Positions 10,231 to 22,664 of a DNA stretch of 64,000 nucleotides are shown piece after piece. Numbering within the stretch: the stretch's first letter is position 1; each line of letters opens with the position of its first letter. The notes beneath the pieces were generated by a model. It saw nothing but the letters and a program-made list of their open reading frames with translations, made no database searches and had not been told where the DNA came from. Both the position numbers and the translations under genes were made by a program. Origin of the DNA: Calliopum simillimum. Its lineage: Eukaryota; Arthropoda; Insecta; Diptera; Lauxaniidae. Location: contig OX638372.1 of the NCBI GenBank assembly GCA_951812925.1, positions 43,212,245 to 43,276,244 on the forward strand. The letters are read 5' to 3'.

Positions 10231-12547
10231 AAAAATTATTAAAATATGTACCTTTAGCAGCCGCATTACACATAAGCGCTTCAAAAGGCCTTTTGAAGTA
10301 AGGCTGCGGTAAGCTTAAGAGGACTTACATCCTAGGACATGAATAAAAAGAAAGAATGGTTCTTACGGAGCGGAGGCGCTTATTGGTGAAAAAGAACCAC
10401 TTCTGAAGGGTTTTTGAAGCACTTCATTTCCCCTTGAGTAGAATCTATTTTGTTTAGGGTGCCTATTTTTGTCCATTTACACAAATAAATTTTCAATATC
10501 ACCTTAGTGCGGAAAGTTTGTCCTTCGGGTTGTTTTATTTAAAGCAAAATTGTTTTTAAATTTAATTTTGGAAATGCAGTTCATATAAAAAACCGATTTT
10601 TTTAAAAAAAGCATACAAAATAGTTTAAAATTCAATATCTCCTGAATGGAATCAGTTAGGATTTTTTGGTTTGCAGTTTTTAAGTTTAAAGACATGCAAA
10701 AAACTTTTTGCATACTCAGTTTTTTATCTTTTTCTTCAAACTCAAAACAATATGAAAATAAATGCACTCAAAGAAAAAAAATTAGTAAAAATGCAATATC
10801 TTTTTCAGACGATCAGGTACGAAACTTTTATTTACAGTTATTAATTAGTGTTTTTAAGTAGAATAATCCTGCATACGCCGAATTTGACGTGGTTGATATA
10901 AAACTTTATTTTGGTTAAGGCTCGCTGTGCATAGTTAAGGGTCAAAATTTGGATAAGTTTTTGCGATCGCTGCTTCTGAATCTGGTACATTTTTTTTCTA
11001 TCACGCATATTTTTATATAAAAATATAAGGAAGGAATATAATGAAATCTTTTTCAAGCCGAAATTTCGTAAATTGAATTTTATTGTAGATATAGATCTAG
11101 ACTATAGATGCAAAGCCTAAAAAATTTAAGTGGAGCTGTCGACGTTTTTAAATTTTCAAATAATTGGTTTAAAAAAGGAGTCAGCTTTGGTTCACCTTCC
11201 AAAATTGATTTTGACATAAAAGAAAAGACAATATTTTTATGTTCATGGAATGTTCATAGATTTCCAATTGGGTATGATGTCTGACATACATTTGCATATG
11301 TTAATCCTGGCACGTGTTACATTTAACACCAGATTTTTGTTACTACTACAGCGTTTTTAGTAAAAAATATTAGATTTTTTTTTTTTTTTTTTTCTACAAT
11401 TCAGCATTTTTTATTTTGGATTGTCGTGAATGGTGTACTTAATGCAACACTGTTTTGAACTCGCAATTTTTTAATCATTTTCTACTAAAAACTAAAACGT
11501 GCAGAGGTTTAAATTTTTTAACAAACTGCTTTATATTCAAACAGCTTTTTTCCCCTGATTCTGTTGGGATTGTATTGCATGAATGTCATATATTGCATGT
11601 CATAGTTACATATAATCTATTTGCTCTCCCACTACTCACACAGGATTTTTGTAGTAAAAAAAAAAAAGTAAATGTCTTTTTCTCCGTTAAGTTAAAATAT
11701 TAAATAATTTTGTTTCTATCATCCATGTTTATATGGTGCAAAATTGATTATAAAAATTTTGTTTGGAAACCCACTTGAGGTTAAAAAAGCTACCAAAAAG
11801 TTCGGAAAAAATATTGAAGAGGAAAAAATAATGGAGTCGGTGAACATTTTAGTCAGTTTTAGGGTGGCAGATTTCTATTAATCAAAAAATTTTGAAGAAT
11901 AGATCGGATTGTTGGCACATTTTCAAACTAGTCTTACAATATCGTCAAGATTAACTTGAAACTGAATTAGTTAGCTAAATTGGTGACAAGAGCTTAACTA
12001 ATGTTTCATATTCACAGTGTTTTCGTTAACTTTTAGTTAACTAAAAGAATGGCAACACAGTTTATGTTTTGCAGATACTTATAATGAAAGTCAAACAAAA
12101 TTAGACCATCTCAAAACTTAATATTCAATAAATTTAAGAAATAGATCTTAACATTTTAATTACATATGTATTATACATTCGGTTTACATATTGTATAAAA
12201 ATTAAAAAACATATAACGTAACTAATGTCAATGCAAAACAACAAACAACGTCAACCGCAAAAACCAAAAGAAAAAAACTCAATGACGTGCATGTTTGAAA
12301 GATATCCCTAGGGAGCAACATACACAGTGAATAATAAAAAAAGATGGAGGCTTTGAAAAAGTGGGGTAAAATATGGTAGTTACAGAACCACAGTAAGCAA
12401 CCACAAAAACTCTATGAAGAGCAACAACGTAACTTAAAGTTAAAAATTCAAAGAAAACAACGAAGCACACAAAATCCTTCGATTTCCATTGAAATCTGCT
12501 GAAGAAGGAATTAACTGAGCTGAAAGATGAAATACAGGTGCATAGAC
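10231..12547. other. AT-rich intergenic DNA
   Basis: No convincing gene. A poly-T run lies at 11376-11394. A stretch at about 11799-11872 is the reverse complement of a repeat found twice at about 20930-21100. A ~190-bp segment (10250-10440) with 'tacatcctaggacatg' resembles DNA at 27985-28095, so a dispersed repeat is likely. Confidence 0.35.
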
Positions 12548-12555
12548 ATATACAC

Positions 12556-14198
12556 TAGACTGACCCAAAAAAACTAAAGGTGTTCCGATTTTAGGTGCTC
12601 AGCACTCAAAATGTTTGGTATGGTCTAGAAACTACGTATATAAATTTTGGTAAAAAAATATTGAGATTTAGCACTCGCGCAAGCTCGATAAGTAGCGCTG
12701 CCTTGATCGTACGAGAATGGGGTTCTTTCAGCCCGTGGAAATTGATAAAAAAGGATTGGAACAATTTTTTTTTCTATCCTACTTTATGTTTTCGAGGTCG
12801 CAGAAGACAATGGCATTGCCAGTTTTTGGAAAAGATTCCAAGATTTCAAGATATTTAAGATATCTCTCGAAAAAAAAAAAAAAATTTGAGATTTTTGTTA
12901 GATTAAATTGCCATTAATCGTAGGAACATTTTTTATTTTTGTTTCTCGGAATGTAGTCTTGTAGCCTAAATAGTGACAAACAAAATGAGTGGTCGCACAA
13001 TATTTTTTGACAAAATCTTCTCGAGATATCGGCCACAGACTGAACCGCCGTCCTGCCGAATTGCCGGTCACTGGGGATATCTGCCGATTTTACGCTATTT
13101 TCATTGATTTTTGAGATCCTACCTTGTACTTTTGACGTCGCTGGAGATGCGGGAACATTTATTTTCACGATAAAATGCAAGTGTTTCAATACATTCAAGA
13201 TATTCCTATGATAAATTTCCCTAGTGGGATTTCCAATGAAAAGCAGAACTAGCTCTAAAACCTCGACATAATTTTTCCGCGCATGATTCATCTGGAGCTA
13301 GTGATTGATGACCATCGCGGTTTTCTTCTGGAAAGGTGCCAATGTCTCCCAAATTTTTCTATCTTCCACTGAAGTAATTTTTCTATCTTCCACTGAAAAA
13401 TTTGGGAGATATTGGCACCTTTCCAGAATAAAACCGCGATGGACATCAATCACTAGCTCCAGATGAATCATGCGCGGAAAAATTATGTCGAGGTTTTAGA
13501 GCTAGTTCTGCTTTTCATTGGAAATCCCACTAGGGAAATTTATCATAGGAATATCATGAATGTATTGAAACACTTGCATTTTATCGTGAAAATAAATGTT
13601 CCCGCATCTCCAGCGACGTCAAAAGTACAAGGTAGGATCTCAAAAATCAATGAAAATAGCGTAAAATCGGCAGATATCCCCAGTGACCGGCAATTCGGCA
13701 GGACGGCGGTTCAGTCTGTGGCCGATATCTCGAGAAGATTTTGTCAAAAAATATTGTGCGACCACTCATTTTGTTTGTCACTATTTAGGCTACAAGACTA
13801 CATTCCGAGAAACAAAAATAAAAAATGTTCCTACGATTAATGGCAATTTAATCTAACAAAAATCTCAAATTTTTTTTTTTTTTTCGAGAGATATCTTAAA
13901 TATCTTGAAATCTTGGAATCTTTTCCAAAAACTGGCAATGCCATTGTCTTCTGCGACCTCGAATACATAAAGTAGGATAGAAAAAAAAATTGTTCCAATC
14001 CTTTTTTATCAATTTCCACGGGCTGAAAGAACCCCATTCTCGTACGATCAAGGCAGCGCTACTTATCGAGCTTGCGCGAGTGCTTAATCTCAATATTTTT
14101 TTACCAAAATTTATATACGTAGTTTCTAGACCATACCAAACATTTTGAGTGCTGAGCACCTAAAATCGGAACACCTTTAGTTTTTTTGGGTCAGCCTA
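12556..14198. mobile_element. Giant near-perfect fold-back element, 1643 bp, hAT-like TSD
   Basis: The element is almost wholly two inverted arms of about 815 bp meeting near 13375. The tips read TAGACTGACCC (left) and TAGGCTGACCC (right, reverse complement). The 8-mer ATATACAC flanks it exactly on both sides (12548-12555 and 14199-14206) and fits the hAT pattern NTNNNNAN. Only a few mismatches separate the arms (for example 'ttatgttttcg' versus 'ttatgtattcg'), plus poly-A length. Because of the symmetry each arm carries the same 125-codon open frame (12914-13291 minus, 13463-13840 plus), differing by one residue. The predicted protein has no domain I recognise and may be spurious. No transposase is visible. 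Confidence 0.93.
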
Positions 14199-14206
14199 AT
14201 ATACAC

Positions 14207-15820
14207 ATAAAAAACTTACACAGAAACATTATTCTTCATACACATACATAGACACACACACAAACACACATTAACCTGCACTTCAAATGTTGAAAAACGT
14301 GCGTCTCAATTTTATGCCCTCTAGACTGACGTTCGAAACAATCGACAGACAGACAGGCAGGCAGCAGACATACTGATGCAAACGCAACATCATGAAATGA
14401 CAGCGTGACGACGTCAACTCCAACGGTTTCTGCTGTCAGTTGGCATAACGTTTTATGGAATGACGGCATTACCCTATAGGAGTCAAATTCAGGTGTAGAT
14501 TTGAGGTAACCAGACTATTTTTGCATTCATACTGTTTTGGTAATACGTAAATACAGCACTTTCAGTAGTTGAAGCAAAATAAATTTAGAAAAAATTATTT
14601 TCAGGAAAATCAGAACCGCTCTCGGAACGAAAGCGGTTGTCAAGAGCCCTTCACACTTTTCAGACACATATGGAATGATTTTTTCTTTTTATGTTTTTTG
14701 TTTCGTGCTAATTGACCCAGCCTAGCTAATAAAAAAAGATTTTGAAAAAATTTTTTAAGGGCTTGCTTTATTATATCAGCCAGACGAACCCATGAGAATA
14801 TTTGGCGATCAAATAATTAATGAGGGTCAATTTTTGGCGTTCGAGAAAATGAAGTAGAATGCTTGTAAGCCAAATGTTTTAAAAGAGTTGGTGTTCACAA
14901 TTTTATTCTACCAATAAATAGATAAAGGTCAAAAACAAATTGTCACGAATGTTTCTATGCTCACTTTGAACATATTTTTTATATGAATTGGACAAAATGG
15001 TACGATTTCTTTTTTGTGAACCTTAGAGGTGTGCAAAAAGAAAAAAAAAACGGTAAATTATGACTAACAGTCTTGTTCATAATTGAAAATCGATTAAGAA
15101 ATGTCTAAGCTATGGGCAATTTTTTCAAGTCATATTGCACGATTTTATGTTTTAAAATGTTCAAAAATCGCTACTCTGAACCCTAAAACTACCATCTGTA
15201 AGAAACATAAATATCGCATCCGTATCATAAAATGTACTGAGCGCATGTATCAGTTAGCTAAATATGTGGTATAGCTGGTCACCTTGAAGTTGTACACTTA
15301 ATACAAATGAAATAATTTACTTTGGGAATACAGTGCGGATGCTACCTTAAAAATAAGTTGTAATTTTTGCTAAAGGAATTTGTTAAAGAGAATTTGTAAT
15401 GCGGGATTAAGTCAAAGTTATGCCTTATAAATTTTGTTTTAACAAAACTCGACACAAAGCCTCCTTGAGTGAAATGTGGTTTTTCACTTAAAAATATATG
15501 AGCAACTAAATCAGCTTGTTTCAAAATTAAAGTGTAATCCTTGTTGAAAAATAAAGGTAATATAATTTATATATTGTAGTTAATATGTAAATACTAATTT
15601 TACTATGAGCTAAAGATGAAATACCATAACTTAAGGCTACAAACAAATATGGGCCTGAAACGTGTCGAAATGCGGCGCATTAATAAGCAACGATCAATGT
15701 GCTAATAACTATCGTAAGTAGTAAATTTAAAGCCATAATAAAATAACTAAGAAACCTTCACTAAACAAGAGACAACCTAAAACTATGCAATGTATTTTTC
15801 ACTTTTTACAACCTACACCA
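14207..15820. other. AT-rich intergenic DNA with short CA and CAGA repeats
   Basis: A short (CA)n-rich tract lies at about 14245-14275 and a CAGA/GGCA tract at about 14343-14366. No supported gene, RNA gene or element end was seen in the rest. Confidence 0.4.
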
Positions 15821-15824
15821 AAGG

Positions 15825-15895
15825 TAAGTATACTCACTTTGTTCTTCTGTTTGTAACGCAGTGAAGGAGGCGTTGCACGTATAGAAAGCACTCAT
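15825..15895 (+). repeat. Head fragment of the Helentron-like family
   Basis: About 70 bp match the conserved 5' part of the family (TACTCACTTTGTTCTTCTGT, then the 'gtttgtaacgcagtgaaggaggcgt' block). It is cut off by the small palindrome that follows. Confidence 0.6.
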
Positions 15896-15899
15896 TAAC

Positions 15900-16002
15900 C
15901 AGTGTGCCAGACGGTTCATATCTTCGCTTTTTTACCCGTTACGAATCCGTTACTGATCCGTAACGGATAAAAAAGCGGAAATTTGAACCGTCTGGCACAC
16001 TG
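15900..16002. repeat. 103-bp palindromic MITE with hAT-like tips
   Basis: A nearly complete palindrome with tips CAGTGTGCCAGACGGTTCA and its reverse complement. The arms are about 45-50 bp with a few mismatches, and the inner parts pair CCGTTACG with CGTAACGG. CAGTG-type tips are common in hAT elements. The flanking 8-mers do not match, so the assignment rests on the tips alone. Confidence 0.7.
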
Positions 16003-16289
16003 GGTATAGACATTTTTTCATAGAAGGAACCAACTTCTTCAGGCTGTAATTACTCGATATTTTACAATATTGTAGTTTTAAATGCAGTTTGGTTTTTGGT
16101 TTCTTTAAGTAGACAGATTAACTCGAATTGTTAAGTTTTTCAATGTAAAATAGTTAAATAATGTTCCAAGTTCACGGTTGTGTCTATAAAAGATAAGTTC
16201 CAACTCCTCTGCCACCTCCAAGTCATAACACTAAATTTTCAAACTTTATCAAACTTAAACTTAAGCAATGAGGAGATAGAAAGAAAGTG

Positions 16290-16365
16290 CTACAGTAGCT
16301 CTCAGTGGTTAGAGCGTTGTCAACAGGCACGAAAATCTTAAGTTCGATTCTCCCGCCAGTGACAT
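16290..16365 (+). repeat. tRNA-like (SINE head or tRNA pseudogene)
   Basis: The block TAGCTCTCAGTGGTTAGAGC is a very good A-box and D-arm (stem GCTC/GAGC). About 30 bases later GTTCGATTC is a good B-box in a T-arm position, followed by CTCCCGCCAG. The acceptor stem does not pair well and T-rich DNA follows. I read it as a tRNA-derived SINE head or a decayed tRNA gene rather than a functional tRNA. Confidence 0.5.
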
Positions 16366-16677
16366 GGAATTTTTTTCTATTTTTTTACATTTAATAAATT
16401 TTAATGTGTGTTAACAGTAAAAACTATAGTTGGCACAGTTACTGAAAAAAACCACAAAAATTACTGGGAATCTCAATTAATATTTTCCATGTGGTTGTTT
16501 TTAACATGCATGTCTTTTTTGTATGTTTTTTAACAAAAATTTTCTTTACAGTTTTGTTTAAATATCCGTTGAGAAATGCTATTAGTTCTTAAGATATAAT
16601 AATTTTACGAATCATTTGTTATAAAGATCGACACACAAAATTCAAAATTTTCCAGTAATGATATGAATGGGTTTATT

Positions 16678-19586
16678 TGAAAGTGGAATAAGTCCGATTT
16701 CGGATAAATCGAGTTTATGGCAGTTATAGCTAGCTATATATGTCCTCTTTTTATATTGAAAATTATAGACTCGTTAGACCACGATTTCATCATAAATTAC
16801 TCAAAAGAACTTTTCATGAAAATCATTTTTACAAGAATGATTTTTTTGAAATAGTCCAGTCATTTAAGCTTAAATTAGGTAAGAATCTCGGAATTCGAGA
16901 TACCCAGCTGTAAGTCTGTAAATACTTGTATATTGACACCCTAAAAGTTGTCTCAAAACCTACATATGGTAGGGTGTAAGCAACTATTAAATTTCAAGGT
17001 CAAAGGTCACAAAAATCGGTTTTTTGCGCTTTCTTTGGAAATATCTCATTTCCTATTGGTTTTTTGCTATTTATATTTATAATCAATATTGTAGAATACA
17101 AAATTCTCTACAAATTTTGTTTAAACAATTTTTTTATACGATGAACCATTTTCGAGACAGAGGGCGGAGAGTGCGTGGTCACAGCATCACTTCAGGTCAA
17201 CCGGTGCCTCCGGTCGAAAACGCGCCAAATATAGTGTAATAAGTCCATTTTTCATCTACTGCTATACAGAAGGTATTGCTTTCAAATTAATTTAAAAATT
17301 TAGGCATGCGTTATTAAACTGGTGTTAAGTGTTTACCACTGTAAATTTATCAAATTTTGTTAATCTGTAAAAATTTTTGCAAGTGTAATAGAAAACAGTT
17401 GAGTTTTTCTGGTCTAAATAAACTTATTCTACTTGCATTTATAATAAATTAAAAAATTTGTTATACTTTTGTATGACTTATTCCATTTTCAGTCACAAAA
17501 TATTTTGTAAATAAAAGCAAAGGAAAATTAAAACTTAGAAAAATTTTACTTTAAAAACTGTTGTTGTTTCTTTCCTTTTTGCCCAAGTAGGGCTCTAAAA
17601 ATTAATTACAACAACAATAACAACAAAAAGTTCTTGTTAGACCTATAGCCATCAGAAGATCGAGATATATCTTGTATAAAAATTATTATAAGTTGGGAAC
17701 CCCTGGAAGGATTTTGATAATATTAGTGTCATACGAAAGATATGTTAACTTGCTACAAAATCTAACCAAACAAATTTTTAATCTGAGTCGTGGTTTTAGA
17801 GATATTGCAAATTTTCAGAAATTTTTACCATTTTTTTTTTTTTAAAGCACTATTTTGGCAAAAACTGTATCATTAATGCATACTTGTAGTAAAAGCCCAA
17901 TGTATTTGATTTCTTGCATAAGCATATTTTATTATAGGAAAACGCTTTACGCTTTGCACTTTACGCCTTGCGCTTTACGCTTTGCACTTTCCGCTTTACG
18001 CTTTGCGTTTCACACTTTGAGTTTTACGCTCTGCGCTTTAAGCTTTACGCTTTGCGCTTTACGTTTAGTGCTTTACGCTTTGAGTTTTACACTTAACGCT
18101 TTGCGCTTTACGCTTTGCGCTTTACGCTTTGCGCTTTACGCTTTGCGCTTTGCGCTTTACGCTTTGCGCTTTATGCTTTGCGCTTTACGCTTTGCGCTTT
18201 GCGTTTTACGCTTTACGCTTCACGCTTTGCGATTTACGCTTTGTGCTTTACGCTTTGCGCTTTACACTTTAAGCTTTGCGCTTTACGCTTTGCGCTTTGC
18301 GCTGTTTGCTTTACGCTTCAGGCTTTGCCTTACTCTTTAATTATTGCACAGCACAACTATCTATCTTTATCTTTATATATTTCTTTCTCTCTCACCTTTA
18401 CTTTTTCATTCAGTTTTGTTATTAAGCTGGGTGGTTTGGAGTGTAAAGGGTGTTCGTTATTCTCGTTATATTTATGTGGGCTAAATCTCCACTAACGGGT
18501 TTTTTTGGGGTTTCGGTGAAACAAACTAAAGATATTTTGTGAGTTTTTCAAACTCTCTAAAGTGCATAAAAGTCGTAATATTATTGTATTAAAAATGTCG
18601 AAAAATATTGAAGAATTCAAAATCAAAATTTAAATAAATCGTAAACTTATTCCAAAAATCTAAAGTCAAGAAAGGTTAAAAAAATCAAAAATGTTGAAAA
18701 AGTAGACGAAAAATATTCTATTCCATACAGAAGGTTTTGCTTTTAAATCAATTTTATTGCTGTTATTGTTATTTTTGTTCTTGGTATTATTGTTGTTTTT
18801 GTAATGTTTTGCTAAATTTCATAGAAAATTCTTTGGTTAATTTTTTGTTTTACTATAAACAAAATGTTAATGCAAGAAATCAGGTACAAATTACATGTCA
18901 AATGAAAGGAAATACATTGGGCTTTTATAATATGTTACTTAAAGTATGCATTAATTATAAAAAAAATGGTAAAAATTTCTGAAAATTTGCAATATCTCTG
19001 AAACCACGACTCGGATTAAAATTTTTTTTAGGTAAATTTTGTAGGAAGTTAATATATCTTTCGCATGACACTAATATTATCGAAATCCTTCCAGAGGTTT
19101 CCAACTTATAATAATTTTTATAAAAGATATATCTCGATCTTCTGGCGGCTATATCTTCGAAAGTAGATCCGAGAAGAACTTTTTGTTGTTATTGTTGTTG
19201 TAATTTATTTCCAGAGCCCTACTTGGGCAAAAAGAAAAGAAAAGAAACAACAACAGTTTTAAAAGTAAAATTTTTCTAAGTTGTAATTTTCCTTTGCTTT
19301 TATTTGCAAAATATTTTGTGACTGAAAATGGAATAAGTCATACAAAAGTATAGCAAATTTTTAAATTTATTATAAATGAAATTGGAATAAGTCCATTCAG
19401 ACCAGAAAAACTCAACTATTTTCTATTTCACTTGCAAAAATTTTTACAGATTAACAAAATCTGATAAATTTACAGTGGTAAACACTTAACACCAGTTTAA
19501 TAACGCTTGCTAATATTTTTAAATTGAGTCGTACGCAAACCCTTCAATATCTCAGTTTATGAAAAAGTGGACTTATTCCACTTTCA
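16678..19586. mobile_element. Large fold-back element with minisatellite loop, ~2.9 kb
   Basis: The right arm (18,980-19,586) and left arm (17,234-17,830) are inverted copies over about 600 bp. Pairing continues inwards (17,830-17,935 against about 18,830-18,980). The outermost right tip GGACTTATTCCACTTTCA is matched by TGAAAGTGGAATAAGTCC at 16,678. That places about 540 bp (16,696-17,233) in the left side with no right-side counterpart, best explained by an insertion. The loop carries a GCTTT-rich minisatellite. The inner arms share the 'gttgggaacccctgg' block with fold-back family B. No coding gene and no clear target duplication. Confidence 0.8.
17940..18335 (+). repeat. Minisatellite of ~14-bp units (GCGCTTTACGCTTT)
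   Basis: About 28 tandem units of a 14-bp motif, often compressed to 12 bp or with single substitutions. Because the unit lacks stop codons in two frames, it creates long artificial open frames (17855-18340, 18115-18495) that translate as Ala-Leu-Arg-Phe repeats. These are not genes. Confidence 0.95.
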
Positions 19587-20685
19587 AAAAAACTTTATCT
19601 AAACTTTTATAGCCAACAAATATTACTTTCCCATACAAAAATAACCAACCCCAATGTACATATGTATATGTATGTTTGTATTTCAAAAATGCAGGTATTT
19701 CATAAGCCTTTTTAACACAACTATTTAACAATATTACAGTTAAAAGAAAGTGTGTTATTTCAGTTGCTTTTGTTGTTATTGTCATTATTCTGCAGTCCTT
19801 TTTCAAATGAAATAACAACAAAGAGCATATTTCATTTAAAATTTGCCTAAAAGCCCGGTTACCTAAATACCCGAAAAGAAGCCTGAACCGCAACAAAAAG
19901 AAAAAAGATTGAAACATTCACTCTGAACAAAGCAACACAAGCAGCAAAACAGGAGTAACACAACAAAAACATCATTTGAAGCAACGCCAAAAGCACGAAA
20001 CCATCAAACCAAACTGATGACAAAAGAATTTTAACATCGTAAATTTTACATTCATTCCCATTCAGCGCATCATAATGAACTACCGGGGGAAAAAAACCCT
20101 GGGGTGTGAGGAGCTCTTTTACGCATTCATCATGCCAACCGTCCAACCGTACTCGTATGCTGCTCTCCTTATCGTATTTTATGGGATATTTTCGCTTTTT
20201 TCCTTAATTCTTTAATATTATTTTGTAAAGAAACTACGTCAATTTTATTTATGTTGCTGTTAAAAATTTAAAGTTCAGCCCATAAGTTTTCAATTCCGCT
20301 TGCATTTTTTTCTTTCTTTGATTGTATGATGGGGAAAATGGGGAAAATTTTATGCTTTTCACATTTGCTTTTTTTATTAGTGTGATTTTGCTTCCCTTTT
20401 CTGTTTGCTACAGTTCTGTTACATTTTTTCTAGAGAAAAATCCTTCATTATATTAAATTTGAATAACGAGAGAAAATTTAATTTGATTTTGTTGCATTTC
20501 TATTGAAAACTTCGACATATTTTGAATACCCACCTAGGAATACATATATGAATAAATTTAAATTTTTACTAAGGTCTTCACTTCGTATTCTTTGCGTTTC
20601 ATAGTTTGAGATTCGGACAAAGTCTTATCACTAAGAAGGGGCTGAATAGACAAAGAGTACTATTATGTTAAATCTTGTAGAGTAT
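19587..20685. other. AT-rich intergenic DNA
   Basis: Two minus-strand open frames (19573-19917 and 19859-20146) overlap here, but neither shows a domain, initiator context or splice signals that I can support. Nothing else was recognised. Confidence 0.35.
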
Positions 20686-20687
20686 AT

Positions 20688-21814
20688 ATTGGGTATTACA
20701 TATCGTTTTGGATAGCATTTAATTTATGCATCTCCGATTTTTTTGTAACTTTGTCTTACAGTACTAAATGATATTAGCATCTATGAGTTTTTTTAAATTT
20801 TTTCAAAACTAAAAGAGCTGCAAAAACAACATTTAGTAGTTTTTTGAAATGTTTATAACTCCGTCAATATTTTCACTCTATTGTTTTTAATTAAAAAAAA
20901 GTGAGTGAACGAGTGCTAAAATATTCCTCGTTGCCAGGAGAAGGTAAAAATATTCACCGACCCCCATTAATTTTTCCCCTTCAAAATTTTTTTCCACCCT
21001 TTAAGGTGGCTCAATTATAACATTCCTCATTGCCGGGAGAGGAAAAAAATGTTCACAGACCCTCATCAAGTTTTCTTCCTCAACATTTTTTTCCAACATA
21101 TTAGCCCCTTTTATTTACCCTTTAAGGGGTTTGAACACTGTAAACGCTTTAATTTCAGGTGGTTTTTATTTTACTAATCAAGAAAAATTGGCTTGACATA
21201 TAAACATAAAACTTTGTATATGTATTAATTAAAGTTAGTACTGCATGAAAAAATTTGATTTTTTTTTTTTTATGTATTGAGTTGGCCCACAGTCTTCCGA
21301 CAAACATGAGGCGCCTAAAAATTGATCCCAGTGGCGTTGACAGCATTGCAGCAAAACGGAGCGTCTAAAAGCAAAGAACCAAAAATATTTCTAAAGTGCA
21401 TATAAATGACTATAGCTTGACGTAGGGGATTTTGAAAATATCAATTTACAAAAAAATTACAGCCGATTAAAAAGAAAAAAAAAATTTCATGAAATTTTCT
21501 CTACGTCCTGCCATAGAGACATGTTTTTTCTACAAAATGCCGTTGGGATCAAGTCGATCGGACAAAAACTCTTCAAGTTATGCTGTCAACGCGGTTAAAA
21601 AAGTGGTTTCATGAAAACGGCGTTTAAAGTTGTTTTTGCAGCTTTTTTCGTTTTTTGAAAACTTATATCTCTGAAACGGCTCGATGAAAAAAATTTAAAA
21701 AAATCATAAGTATGTAGATGCTAATCTCAACTAGTACTATAAGACAAAAAAGTTTCAATAAAATCGAAGATGCGAAAGTCAAATGCGACCCGAAACGAAA
21801 TGTTATATCCCATA
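20688..21814. repeat. Fold-back element, ~1.1 kb, invaded at its right tip
   Basis: The left arm (about 20,688-20,870) and right arm (about 21,590-21,814) are inverted copies sharing a TATTGGGTATTACAT-type tip and blocks such as 'tagtacta', 'agattagcatct' and 'gcagc-ttttt'. The interior has a ~100-bp direct duplication (about 20,925-21,000 and 21,021-21,100: 'attcctc(g/a)ttgcc(a/g)ggaga'). The Tc1 pair at 21,817 begins at the very tip of the right arm, so that insertion is later. Confidence 0.7.
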
Positions 21815-21984
21815 TACAGCTATGCAAAAAGAAATAGCACGATTCAGTTTATTTTAAAAAAAATTTATTTAAGTTAGTTTGTTGAATGAATATTTTTGGA
21901 TTCTTTAAGTCAAAAATTAATTTGAAGTCCATAAGCTTAAAAAAACTACTTACTTAAAATATTTTCCTTAATTTAGCTCTGTTA

Positions 21985-22605
21985 AAGTCATTTAAGCGTT
22001 TGAAGATGCAGAAACACCTGGAAATAGAAATAGCACACTTGTGAAGTCCTGCGGAAAAGGAAAGCAACCATATTGAATAACTTGCTTAAGACAACTTGTA
22101 ATAACTTACAATGTAAGTACTTTGTGGTGTGGTCGCGATTTTTGATTGTTTCGCGACATCTACGAAGCAGGCTCTCTTTAAGATTTTGGTATTTGCTCTT
22201 TAGAATGGAATACCAAGCATCTCGAATTCCAGCCCAAAGTTCATCCAAATTTTTATATTTTTTCTGCCCAATAATATTTTTCACATAATTCCGAAGGTTC
22301 TCTATTAGGTTAAGATCAGGTCTTTGAGCTGGCCAGTCCAAAACATAGATTTTTTCAGCCCCTACCCAGTTTTGCACTAACTAACTGAATGCTTTGGATC
22401 ATTATCATCCAAAAAGATCCAAATAACTGACATGGAATCAAATAAAAACGGCTGCATCGTAATCGCATTGGTCCAATTTGCCTTAAATTTTGACTAATCG
22501 TCCTACTCCATTCCAAGACAATGCCATATCATGACACTAACTCCATCGTACTTAACGGTTTTGATAGTGTACTTTGGATTGAATTCTTGGCATTTGGAGC
22601 GATGA
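21985..22605 (-). pseudogene. Tc1-like transposase fragment (left arm)
   Basis: Read on the minus strand: a KYDGVSVMIWHCLGME segment, then IFLDDNDPKHS with the second catalytic Asp, then LDWPAQRPDLNLIENLRNYV with the catalytic Glu. A C-terminal RDAW...ESLLRRCRETIKN tail follows. This is the typical C-terminal half of a Tc1-like transposase. In-frame stops and shifts interrupt it, and the N-terminal DNA-binding half is absent because the arms meet here. Confidence 0.85.
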
Positions 22606-22664
22606 AACTAAAATTAATCACATTGGACCTGTTGGGAAAACAATTGTGCATAGCTCGAAGTCCT

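Noticed and set aside
12914..13840. Duplicate 125-codon open frames as a gene pair
   Set aside because: They are mirror images within a palindromic element, with no recognisable domain; one sequence read twice.
17855..18495. Two long overlapping plus-strand open frames (161 and 126 codons)
   Set aside because: They translate the 14-bp GCGCTTTACGCTTT minisatellite; the open frames follow from a stop-free repeat unit.
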